Assembly (NCBI RefSeq): GCF_954871325.1
Contig: NC_088775.1
Span: 83,801,561 to 83,865,560, forward strand
Reading direction: 5' to 3'
Source of the DNA: Gordionus sp. m RMFG-2023
Lineage: Eukaryota; Nematomorpha; Gordioida; Chordodea; Parachordodidae
Length of the DNA: 64,000 nucleotides
Part shown: positions 12,620 to 26,300 of the stretch, piece after piece
Layout of the letters: each line of letters begins with the position of its first letter
Numbering within the stretch: the stretch's first letter is position 1
The notes under the pieces: generated by a model
Databases searched by the model: none
What the model saw: only the letters and a program-made list of their open reading frames with translations
Told to the model about the DNA's origin: nothing
Made by a program: the position numbers and the translations under genes

Positions 12620-14231
12620 CCCCCCCCCCTTCAATTTTGAATTTTTTTTAAATATCAAATGTAATTTTGAAAATATTTTTTCAAATGGATTGTAAAGGCT
12701 AGTGAGATCCTGTGTATCTTTATAATATGGAGTTTTAAAAAAAATCATGTTATGTGTCATTATTTCTTAATGATCATGTATAATTTCAAACAATTTTTCC
12801 AGTGAACTTTAGAACTACTATAATTTTTATAGATTTTTTTTTATGAATTATCTTATAAATTAGAAAATACACAAATTGTTTAAAATTTTATAGGGTAGGT
12901 GTTTTTATCTCGCTTATAATAAGGTTTTGTTTATTAACTGGAAAAACTGATTGATAAATTAATAAGTACTGATCAGGCATTACATATTGGCAGACCCAAA
13001 TATTCAGTGCTTTCATATTTTTGCTATTGGAGGCCAATCTCGGAAATGACTTCTTATTTTTCCATTTCGTGTTTCTTCTATTATCAAAGTGGTTGAAGCA
13101 CTAGAGTGTACTACATATTTTTTTATTAAAAATTTGATTTAATTTTATGTCTATAAATATTGTTTGTTCATAGATTTTAAGTATTTTTTTCGAGTACTTT
13201 ATAAATAGATAAATAAATGTGTGAGATGATTTTATAGAAATAATTGAGGAAGCTTTTTCAAATAGCACGAGTTTCTCGTAGTTTAACTATCAATTTTTAT
13301 ATTTATATGTTTTTATAGCAATTAACTATATTTTAAATTTCTAATATTTATAGCTATATTTTTGCACCTCTTAAAGGCTATATATCATATTGTTGTACTT
13401 TTTATAAAATTTAGCCTCTATTTCACATCCCACAAGATGAATATTTTTAAAAAAAGTAGAGGCGTTATTTAGTAAAAAAATAATGTTTAACATCCACTTT
13501 TTGAATGATCGACAAGTCTGAAGTCGATTAGAAATTTTATCAAAAGATCTGTTATAAATAGGAAACAATTTTAAGGATTACCTGTAACAGTTCTAAGTTC
13601 CAACGACTTTAAAATTAATATTAAACCGTCTACCCAATCAAATATTCAATTTTTTAATTTAATATGACATAAAACTATATAAATATATAAAATAATGGTC
13701 ATAATATTTTAAAATTTTATAAATAAATTGTCTTATTTTAAAAAAATATAGGTATAATGCAATGTATATAAGGTAAAAAAATATATATTTCGTTTTTTTT
13801 ACTAAACTTTTTAGCATTTTTAAGGAAAATATCTAATAAAAAAATTATATTAAAAATATTTTTTACAAGCATATAGTCGTGATTGGAATAAAAATAATTT
13901 TATATATATATAAAAATGGTGGGGGGAGGTGTTGCGAATTTAATTATTATAAGAAATGACATTTATTTGAATATAATTTGAATTTTTTATACATTTATTT
14001 GAATTTTTTATATTTATAATAAATAAAAAACTTGCTTAAAAAATTGATTAAGGAATAAAAATTACAATGATTAAGAAAAAAATTTCAAATAATATTTTTC
14101 TGCTTTTGTACAATTTTATAATTTCTATTTCCAAAAAAGAAATAAAAAAAAATGTCTTTTATGTATAAATAATAAATCCAATAAGAATAACTCGGTAAAG
14201 AAAATAAATCAGAAAAATGAAAAAGATCTTT
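12620..14231. other. Region downstream of the 4.1 gene
   Basis: Very AT-rich, with no coding signal. The 3' UTR of the 4.1 gene must lie at the right-hand end but its poly-A site is not identifiable. Confidence 0.4.
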
Positions 14232-14324
14232 TCATATAGGTTCGGATTTTTGCTTTATTTCAATCTTCTGAACTGTCATACCGGGATTCATCTGGATAGC
14301 TTCTTGGATGGCTTCCGCCAAAGC
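14232..14324 (-). CDS. cora: 4.1/coracle exon 25: last coding exon
   Basis: 30 codons plus [23 protein letters not shown], then [10 protein letters not shown]. This is the usual end of the 4.1 C-terminal domain ('ALA.AI.EA..MNPDMTV.KIEI'). Acceptor aataag. Confidence 0.95.
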   Translation of the reverse strand, partial: ALAEAIQEAIQMNPGMTVQKIEIKQKSEPI

Positions 14325-17300
14325 CTTATTAAAAGGAAAATAAAATTAGAATTTCAAACTCTAAAATAATCGTGGTCATATTAATATTTTTCCTAAAAAT
14401 ATTGGGCCGTTAGGACTAATTTTAAATATATAATTCAATTTTGTGAAATAAATTGATATATTTTTAAAAAAATTGCAAGAGATATTTAAATAAATTTAGG
14501 CCAGAGAAACGAATAATTTTTTAATTTTGGAAAATCGCTCAAACTGAGCCTGGCCAGACAATTTAAAAAATTTAGGACCGGGTAAAATTAGGCCCGATGT
14601 AGACCACCAATGTCGATTTTGATTTATTCCGCTTAAGAATCTTAATTTTTGCGAGTCTCCCAGTAAATTTATACATATGTTCTTAAATTTTCGGTTGATT
14701 ATAAGCAAGCAGCTTATTATGTTTAACGTAATACATTTTTAAAAAAGATTTTTTATTTAAAGATCAAAATAATTTAATAAGAATAAAAACAACTTCATCG
14801 TGATCTAAGGGGCTTCCTTCACTTTGAATAGTGATTTTCTGCTCAACTTTAGTTTCTACGACACCATCTTGAACGGTTTTTTGCTTTTCGAGGAATATAG
14901 GGAGAAAAAGAAAGATGATAAAAAATCTTAATTAACAACTACTAAACTAAGAATCATTTTTGACAGGAGATTACCCCTGGATTAACAGTTAGCGCCACTT
15001 CGTGGCGATGTATACAAAAATGAATGTAAAATTATTATATTTATATCATATTTTGTATGCTTCGCCGTGAATTCGGGGTAATATATTTTAAAATACATAT
15101 AATAAATTAATCGAATGCCTAGCACCCTAAGCAAAATTTTATATAAAACAAATTTTACCGTGATTGTTTCTACGGTTCTGCTCTTAGAACTAACGGATGC
15201 TGAAGAATCGTCATTCCTAACATGGCTATTCGCGAGGTCTTGTGTCGTTGGGTTATAACCATTTACTTTAGAAATCGAGCGTCTTTCCCTATTAATATTT
15301 GAAGAACGGGTGGGGGGAATGTGGGGGGGGGGGGTAATAGAATTAAATACACGCAATCTTTTTTTTTAAAATATATATTTTTATTGTCAATCAATTGCTA
15401 CATTTAAATTATCATCTAAAAATTAAACTTAGATCCGTTTATGCTAGAGACAAATTTTATAAAGCCAATAACCGTATAAATTTATTAAATATATTTTAAC
15501 ATCATTTATAAAATGTTTCAATTATACTCCCATGATTTAATCTATTTTTCATCCGCCATTTTGAAATCGATTATTATAAAAATATCGACGAAGTTATTTT
15601 TTTAAAAAATCGATATTATTTCTGATTCAATATATAGCATCACGAAGAGTCAATTTATTGCCAATTTTAAATTAATTCGTGCAAGGGGAAAAGTTTAACA
15701 ATTTTATAGGCGTTTGAACCTTGAGGGATCCGTCACAGGAATGAAAGAAGATGTAGAAGTAACGTTTGTCCTGATAGGATGGGCTTGAATGACCAGGGGC
15801 CCTTGATTGAAAGGTATACGAGTTGTAATGTTTTGCCTAGTAGGGTCAACCCTAAAGCTTTCGGTGGCTATGACGTAAGGGTGAGTCTATTAAAAGGGAG
15901 TAAGGGAAATATTATTTAAAAAAAACAAGTTAGACTTGATTTATAGTGATCCGATCTGACACGATTTAACAGGTGATTGAAGATCAACTTTCCTTTATTA
16001 AAATCAATAATTCTTAGCTAAAATAAAATCAATATTAATAAAAGAAAAATCGATCACATAAACATATTTTTAAAAATCGATCAGCTGATAGGTGGTCGAA
16101 TCCCACTATGAATTCAAATATAAAATGTATTTGTCACCAACTAAATTGTCAATCGCGTTATTTTTAAGGATAAGGCCAATCAATCCTGACAGATAAAAAT
16201 GTACCATGTTTTTTTTAAAATAGTTTTTCCAATGTTCTTATTCTGTAATTTAAAAAAAACTTTGTTGTTCCTTTTTAAAATAGTTTTTAATTTTGTTTAT
16301 TTTTATACCGTTTTATCTCCTCCCATAACCAATTTTTGGGTTTTGTAAACAGTTTGTTTGACTTGATGTTCTTTCTTGGTGGTGGTTACACTACGAGTAG
16401 GTTCCCATTTCCCGCTAAATTATTTTTTAAAATAATTATTGGTTAAATTAATTCAATGAATAATTTAAGAGTGATGCTGAAAATATTCAAAATTTGAGAG
16501 ATCTCTGTTAATTGTTTCCGTAACCTCATTTTAAAAAAAACTAGTTTGCTTGAAGCAACAAAATGTTTATTTTAAAATTGTAAATATTTTTTCTTCATTT
16601 TATTTAGTACAAAACATTTATATAGGAAGTAGTGATGTTAAGGTAACTAGTTACACTAGTTACATTTTGGCTAAAAAATAACTGTAACTAGTTATATTTT
16701 TAAAATTGTAACTAGTAACTGTAACTAGTTATAATTTTTGAAATGTAACTGCCTAAAGTAACTAGTTACTTTTAACGATATATTCAAATAATTAATTTTA
16801 TTTTTAATATTTGTGATAAATTAATTTTAAATTAAATTTATTAATTTAATATTTTGTGAAAATGTCTGATTGTTATAATTTCCCGTTCAAATTGATTTTC
16901 TTTTCTTAAATTGTTACATTGCTGCTGGGCTTCATAATTTTGTAAGGAAATTCAAGTAATTTAATAAATTTTAATATTATATTTATTTACAAATGTAGCA
17001 CAATATATTTTTTTCCGTCAAGTAACAAGCATTGGAACTTCATATCATATGTAATAAAAAAAATTTTTTAGTATAAGGAAAAACAAAGACAGATTATTTT
17101 AGAATTTAATATTAAATTATTAATCATTACTTACAAGAACCATGTCTAACAAAAGCATAAGAACATGACTCAAATTTAAAAAAATGATTGCTTTCTGAAA
17201 TTTATTTTTTGGTCTAGCCTGAATTTTATTTATATTCAAATTATATATAAAATAGACACATTTTAGAACTGTATGTTTCACTCTAATTGATTATTCTATT

Positions 17301-20300
17301 CCTAATTTAGATAGTGCTATTTATATTTATCTCCTAGATGGAAGAAACAGAATACAATATGGATATGGATTCTGAGTCAGATGAAGAAATTATACTTTCT
17401 CCTACAATAATTGCAAAAAAAAATGACCTTCCTTGGCCAAGTTTTGAAAAATATTTTGAATACCACAAGGCTGGTAATAATACTAATATTATTGTCAAAT
17501 GCCTCTTATGCCTACCATATAAAAAGTATATTGCAGCATCTAAGTCATCCACAGCTAATTTATGGAAACATATCTCTGTAAGTTTATATAAATTGTATTA
17601 ATATTATATAGAATAATTAAATGAATTAACTTTATAACAATAATTAATATTAATTAAATATTTATATATATAAAACATATATCTATAGAGAAAGCATCCT
17701 AACCAATCCGTAAATATAAAACAAACCATAGATAATAAAAAAAACAATTCAGCCACATCAAGTAAGTTAAAACAAACTAAACTTGACTTTGGTGGAAAAT
17801 CAAATTTTAAAGGTATCAGCAAAGATAAATTTGATTCACAAATTATTAAATATATAATAAATGGAAATCACCCATATACAACCTGTGATGATGAAGATTT
17901 TGTTGAGCTGATAAACACCCTGCAACCTAATATGAAGATTATATGCAGACAAACCTTAACCTCAAGAATATCAAAATATTTTGTTCAAATGAAAGATATT
18001 CTAATAGAAAAATTGTTAGAGCCTAATTATGTTTGTACAACAGCTGACTGCTGGACAGCATTTAATCGGTAAATATTATTTTTTACTAAAGTGCACAATA
18101 CATTTGGTTATCTTTTGTTATATTAATAATAGCTCCTATATTGGTATAACAGTGCATTGGATTGATGTGGAGAAATTGGAAAGGCGTTCAGCTATTCTAG
18201 CCTGCCAAAGACTACAAGGTAGGCATACATATGATGTGATCAGCAAAGCCTTAACTGCTGTTTTTAAGGAGTTCCATATCCAAAATAAAAATATCTGCAC
18301 AATAACGGATAATGCTAGCAACTTTTCAAAGGCGTTTAGGTATGCCTAACTAATTTACTTTATAAATTATTTCTCTTAGAGTATTTAGCTGCCCATCTAT
18401 TATAATGGAGGAAGATTCTGTTTCTGATATTGAATATATCTCAATAGAAGATATAATGTCTTCTTCTGGGCTCTCCAGTTATGATATTAATGACTTCGAC
18501 TACCTTCCCAAGCATCGAAGATGTTCTTGCCATACATTAAACTTAGTGGCAACACAAGATGCCAACAAGTTACTTTTAAACAATGAGGGGTATAGGAAAG
18601 TTTATAACTTAGCTATATCTAAATGCCAACGTTTGTGGAACCTCCAAAATAAATCTGGGCCATCTGCCGAACTTATTTTAAAAAAATTACATTCTCAACT
18701 CCCATATCCCGTTATAACAAGGTGGGGTTCCTTTTATAAATCCCTGGCCAAAATATTATCGTTCTTAAATCAAGTGCCTGTGGAATTTGATTCATTATGT
18801 GATGAATTAAAATTGTGTAGATTCACATCAGATGATCGTGATTTTATAAAAGAATATTGTAGTGTAAATTTAAATTAAAGTCTTATAAAAATTTACAATT
18901 TAAAAATTAGATTATGCGACCAGTGTCCAAAGCCATTGATATTCTTGAAGGTGAAAAGTACATGTATCTGGGTTATTATACCCCAACAATAACACAAATA
19001 ATTATATGTATGGCAGATGTGCAGGTATTAAAATATTGTCAACCTCTAAAGGATACTATATTAGCTAGTATTGAAAAAAGGTAACTTAAATCAAATAATT
19101 ATTTATAAATTAATAATATCATGTTATAGGTTTAATAATCTTTATGATAATGACAACATCATTGCTTCAATTCTTCACCCTTTATTTAAAACTGACTGGC
19201 CTTGGATTAGGCAAGAAAGGAATAAAGCAAAAAAGGAGGAAATTTTAAATTTAATAAATACCTTAATACCTCAGAGTGAATCCCAGACGAATGAATCATG
19301 CTCAAAACCAACATCACTTGATGTAGTTGGATTTTTTGACCTAAAGTGCCAAAATATTCTGGATAATGAACTTATAGAAAACTTTATCAAATCTAATAAC
19401 AACACGTTTTCTTTATATAACGATTTTCCAAAGTTAAAATTACTCTTTATTAAATATAATGTTGTTCTAACATCAAGTGCTCCCGTAGAGCGCTTGTTCA
19501 GTCTAGGTAAGCTCATATTTGGAGATAAACGAGCACGTCTTCTAGATAATAACTTTGAAATTAATTTGTTGTTAAAAGCAAATAAACATTTATTAGATTC
19601 TAATTTTTATGAAAAATAAATGTTTTTTTTTCAATGCAAATATATATTTTTGTATTCGATGTAAATATTCAATTTTGTGATATTTTTTATATAAATAAAT
19701 TGTATATTATTTAATAACTGATTATACTTTGTTTTTTTTTATATTAAATAAATGTCAATAAATAAATAATGCGCATATGAATGATGTATAAAGTAAGTAA
19801 CTAGTTACTTTTGAAAATAACTGTAACTAATAACTAGTTACTTTTGTAAAAATGAAACTAGTAACTGTAACTAGTTATGTTTTTGCCAATGTAACTAGTA
19901 ACTGTAACTAGTAACTGTAACTAGTTATGTTTCAAAAGTAACTTTTAACATCACTAATAGGAAGGGTAAAAAAATGGCAGGGCAGTTATTTTAATTCATA
20001 GACGGAGCCATTGTTTATATGGATCGAACCAGTTTTCACTCTTTCTGTAGTATTATTACATAATATCAATTATGGTTAAATTGTCTTTATTAAATAATAT
20101 TCAAATTAGTTTAATATAAAACTACGTTCTTTATAACAATTTTAAATTTACAAACTTTATTACATTTTGCGGCTATATTATTTTATATAAAAAGACTTGA
20201 ATTTAGATGATCATTACTGATAGTTAAATAAATACAATTATATGAAAACCCTCACATCCCAATGCCACTACTGATCTAATTCTATATTTTTTCTTTCTAA

Positions 20301-23300
20301 CTCGTATACAAAAAAAATCTAAACGGGCTAACCCATGCAGACTCTCTAATAAATAAGGTATCGAGAAGTCTCAATTAGTTAAATAAATTTAAATTTTACG
20401 TTTATTATAACAAAAAAAATAATTACCCTTTTTCAGATTCGACGTTTTTGTTAGCGAAATTTTCGTTTTCGGCGTTGTAATGAATGGGTGGTAAGTCGGC
20501 TACTCTGATATCGTCAACAAACTATTCGAAGTTTATTTAAAAAATTATATAGATCAATATTTAAGAATGGTGTTATTAAATCAACATATTTTGTATACTT
20601 AGACGAAAATTCGCGCTATGCAGTACTTAAAAATTAGAAGAAAATTTAAGAAACATTCTTTTTTTATAGATTCGCTAAGAAGGAATTAAAAGCAGAAAAT
20701 TGACGGAATTCCTATATTTAAAGCCATAATCAAGCTAATCTAGTTATTTTAGGCCTTTCTCCCCTTTTTTCAAGGTTGATCGTAAATGTTTTTATTTATG
20801 ACTTCTTTAGGAATGCAATAATTATAAATATAAGAGAACTTTGAAATAATTTAAAATCTGATTTATAAATAAAATGTATCCTTAAAAAATAATAATATTC
20901 GGATATATTTTGAACGTTCTAGAATGCTCCGAAAGAACCGGAACTTATATCAGCTCAACTGGAACCTTAATGTGGCTCAAAAAAATCCGAATTTCTTAAT
21001 TATTATTGGTGAAAGGGGTGACAAACCTCCGGTCCTGCGAAATCATCACTATCGTAATCGTCGTCTGACCTATAGCCTATCTCCAGTTTTCTTTCAAACA
21101 AATTTCCATTGTTTCTTAAAGTAGAAACCCGAAGACTCCCAAGTTTTGATTCCTTGGACATTATATCAAGGGGGTTTAAACTTTCGTCCCCGACAAATTC
21201 CAAATTTGTAGCGTTTTGAAAGCTGTGTCGCTTGGAAACGACCGGGGGATTTTCTTGTGGCAAAAAATTTCGAGGCGACGAAAAGGGTATTTGGTCGATA
21301 CCGTAGGCGTTTGTACTATTTTTAGATAAGTTAGGGGAATAGGAAAAATAATTTTCGCCTTCTTTCCCTTCCCTTAATTCCTCTACAATACATCCAACTC
21401 TATTATAGTTGGGGTTGTCATAATTTTCGGTGGTCTCGACACCGCCTGACATGAAAGAGTGGGTCTTCAAAGGAATGGGTGGCGCTTTCCTGGAAGGAGT
21501 TGGAGGTGGACTTTTGCTTCCCGCGAGTAGCTTGACAGAAGGAGAGTCCGAAGTGTAGGAACTTCGTCTAGCTATTATAGGAGCTGTTATAGAAATCGTA
21601 GGAGTTACCGGAATCTCTTGTTGAAAGTTTGTTGTTATAAGTTCCTTAATATATATTATAAAGTATGAATAGCAGTGGCTTTAACTACGGACAGAAGGGG
21701 AGTAACCGAATTGTTTAAAAGTGTTTTTAATCCCTCTGCTTTCATATATATTACAAAATATTCATTAGACGAATCTTTCTAAAAAAATATAACGTTTCCC
21801 ACTTAAAAAATAAATTGATAATTGAGTTGGATCATCTTTAGATTTAATAATTCAGCTATTACTTGACACATATCACAAATTATTTTTTTAACTGTTAAGA
21901 GATTATATTATTTATATATTATTGAATAACTACTTTATTTTCCTTAACTTAAAACAATAACCAGTTTTATATTTTATTTAACTTAAGCTTTTTATAAGAA
22001 TCATTCAAATTCTTATTATTTTAAGTTTAAAAAAAAAATTTTTTATACAACAATGTTTACTTTATTTTTATTTTTATTATTCTAATTTTTATTATTTATA
22101 AGAAATGAATAATTATTCATTCTATACATTTTATTTATTTTTTTAATAAAATTTTCATTTGATATTATTCAATAAAGTTTATTGCAAAATTCCGTTTAGT
22201 TGCAATTCCGCCTGGTTGTTTATTAACATTCATTTTATAGAAGTGGAATTCGACATATTTTCTAATTTTTTCAACTATGAATAATTCTTGATTCTTCTGC
22301 TTGCTAAACTCCTCTCTTTTTTTTACTGATTTCTCGTATGTTTATGATCAAGATTATTAGTTAGCCATTTTAGGGCATTAATTATGTTCCCTACTTTGCC
22401 CTGTCAATTAATTATATTTGTTCGTTCCAAAATTATACAGTTATTTTTGGATGCAGGATTTTAAGTTGATATATCGTTCTACAATGTGGCCCCTATAAAT
22501 CTTCAAAAAAAAAATCATTTTCCCAGATATTCCTTTCATATGATGCTGAATAGTTAAGGTATCCAGATGTTGAAGCATTCAGGAACTATAATTATCAGAG
22601 ACCTGCAGGCCCGGCCCTAAGCTAAAAAAATTTTTTTTAAATATATCCGGGCCAGGCCGGGCCTAAGATTGTTAAACCCGGGCCGGGCCTTAATATTTTT
22701 TATAAAAATTTTTACATTATGAGTTAATAATTATAAGATTATATTATATTAGTTATGATTCATATAATATTGGGTGATGGTTAACACACCTAACACCCAC
22801 AGATCGATCTAATAATTAATTTCCTGCAAATTTATTCAAAGTATTAATATATTTTTTTATAATTCATATCTAAATTTTTACAACATATTTTACCAAAACA
22901 ATCAAATAAAAGGAATATCTTAAATAAGCCACAATATTCAAGTATTAATAATATATTTTTTATAATTCATATCTAAATTTTTAGAATATTTACCAAAATA
23001 ATCTGATAAAGGAATATCATGGCACAAAATACTAATGATATAATTAATAAAATTAAAATTAATATTTATTCTTTTAGAAATAAAAATAATAATTTAAAAT
23101 CTGAAATATGGGCTAAATTTAACATCATCATAGATGAAAATAAAAAAAAACATTGGCTACGTACAATGTAAGAAGTGTTAAAGTATATTATCTTATAATT
23201 ATAAACATGGTATATCACATCTAAAAAGACATAAATGTGATGGTAAATCCATGAAAATTAATAATTTATTTTTACACCTGAAAAACCAACCTATAAATGT

Positions 23301-26300
23301 AATATAAAATATTTAAAAATTATAAAATAAATTATATTAATATTGTGCAATTAGATTTTTCAAAATACTATTTATTATACATGCATTTTTTTAAATAGCG
23401 ATTTATTTTTATTTTATAAATTAAATAAAATAAAATATATAATATTCTCAAAATATTTTCCATTTTTATAAATTAAATATTAGTTTTATTTTTTTAAATG
23501 CAATATAAAATATAGTATATGCTCAAAATATTATTACCATTTTTATGAATATTAGTTTTATTTTTATAAATGCAAAAAATATAGTATATGCTCAAAATAT
23601 CCATTTTTATAAATAACAGTTTTATAATTTTTATAAATTCAATATAATATTCTCAAAATATTAGCTTTTTTCTTGTATTTTTTAAATAATAAGCGATAAT
23701 ACTCGCTGAAAAATATGGTAAAATACCTCATAGGTGAATTTTTGTATATACCAGGTCGAATATAATTTTAAAAAATTCCGAGCCGGGCCTGAAATTTTTT
23801 TTAAAAAAATATCCGGGCCGGGCCTTAAATCTTTAAATCCGGGCCGGGCCGGGCCGTAAAAAAATTTTTTAAAAATTTCCGGGCCGGGGCGGGCCTAAAA
23901 AATTTAAAACCGGGCCGGGCCGTGCAAATGGTGCCTCTGCAGGTCTCTGATAATTATTATCGATAATATATTTTAAACAGGAAAAAAAATTGGAGGGTGC
24001 TGCACACCTTTGTCGCGAGAAGAGCAGTGACTGATCAGTTTTGAAGTGTGTGAAATGTTTTTATAAACAAGCAATTTCTCCGAAATCATCAAAAAAAAAT
24101 TTCATCAAATATAATATATATTTTTTTTATTAGTTTGAAAATCTACCATATGAGAAAAATAAATGAACAATCCCAGAGCATTAGGGATGCTGGATAATAT
24201 TTTAATATGGGAAATATTATATACCATTTTTTTAATAAAAAGTTTGCCTCCTGAAATGTAATTATGTTATGACAAATAGAGTAATAAATGTTTATATTAT
24301 ATTAACTCTTATAAATTTATCGAGATTTATATAGATTTGACAATTCGTACTAAAATTGTCGAGATATTGTCAGTCCATTTTAAAAAAAAGTTAACCTTTT
24401 TAGGGCTCGTTTCGTGAATAGATTCAATTTTTGGTAGGTTAGATTTATGAGAAGAACTCTTGCTCCTCCCTTTTTTAGAGGATGGAATTTTTGAGAGATT
24501 TTTTGAATCCTCTTTAGAAGAGTGTTTTCTGTCATCTTTCGTGTTCTTTGTATCAATTTTATCCTTACGACCGCTGGTAGAAAAGCCTGTTATAAGAATT
24601 TATATATAATTCATAAAGTAATTAACGATTGATTTTTTTGTATATAGATATGATTCAAATTCAAATTTATCTTAAATTAAGAAGAGTTTTTTGAGGGGTT
24701 GTTAATTTTAGGCAGATAGGGCAATCTATTACTAAAAATATTTTACACCATAGCATATTTATAAATAAACTGAGATCATTTATTATCGTAATAAAAAAAT
24801 TATTCTTTTATTTTTCTGATAGGATCCCAATTATACTTTAAACCACAACCGTTAAAACAGAGGGACAATTTTTATCAATGCATAACATTAGTTATTATAG
24901 GTATACCGTTACCATTTTTTGGAGGCCGATCCGATCCAATATTAAATCGATATCAGCCTATTACCGATTCAATAATCTGATTTTGCATTCGGCAAACATG
25001 CTAATCGTTTTAATTTTTAATGCTTACATCTACTAAACTCATATACTTTTTAATAATATAATCTATAATTTAAACAATAACAATAAGTCATTTAAATATA
25101 TTATAATGATCAATTATACTTTATATTCATGAATCTAAAAGTATATATTTTTATTGATAAATCTCTTATTTATATAATAGAATTAATCTATTTACATTAA
25201 TACGTAATAAACAAATATATTTTGAAATTTGAAACTAAATTAAAAAATTAAGACGCCATTTTATCGGAAATTTTAAAATATAAGCCGATAACCGATATTT
25301 TTAAAAAAGATGAAAAATCGGCGATATTCGATCAAAAATATCGGTGCATCTCTATTGTTTACTAATATGTTTCTTAGAAAATGCCAAAAATTAAAAGATA
25401 CAAAATATATTACTATAGCCCATATAAAACAAAATATCTAACCCAATCTAGAAAATAGTCCCTGATTGGTGGGGCCTTTATCCTTCTTAGATGTGGCTTT
25501 GAATGCGTCCATTCCACTTTTTATGTTCTGTTGTTTAGGTTCAATATTTTTGGGCTCTTGCTTGGTGATGGTCGTGGCATGTTTATGCTTGTGGTGATGA
25601 TGATGATGATGCTGCTGCTTATCGTCCGGAATTGGAGAATGAGTGACGTCTAAATAAATATGTTAAAAAAGCGTTATATTTGAGTTTGAACACAATTTTG
25701 GACTATCTTCTGAGGAAAATCCCTTTTACCAATTTTTAATAAGTAATAGTAGAGGATAAATTATCATAATCCGATGTGCTGGCTAAAGAAGTGGCGCATC
25801 TCTGATCATAACTGAAGGCCGTGCTAAGGCTAGACCGAAAGATAAGCAAAAGGGGAGATCCTTCAATGGACTGAAATGTTATGGACAAAAAGGCTCAGAC
25901 AAGTACCACATAAAAAAAATAACTCGATTTTCAAAAAAAAATATTAAATGCTTCTTAAAAATGTGAAGATTATACCTTTTTCAAGTATTAAGTTAAATTT
26001 CTAAAATTTAGGTATTTTTGCCGTGGACATTTCTAATAAAAATTATAAAAGATCAGAAAACCTTTATGGTAAATATAGAAAAGAGATGACTCTTCCAAAA
26101 TCTTCTACGTTAAATTATAACGCATCGACCAATGTGGTCATAATTTTTTATGTATGAAATTTAAAAAAGAAAAATTACCGTGTTAAGGCGTGATTTCTTA
26201 ATATTAAAAATATCTTATTTCCTGCTAGTGGCCAAATGGTACGTTTTAGAAGTTACCGTGCTTTTGGGAAAAATTAAATTAAGTTGGCATAGTGTCGTTA

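Noticed and set aside
17334-17822. Minus-strand ORFs overlapping the hAT transposase
   Set aside because: Shadows of exons 1 and 2; the plus frame carries the BED finger.
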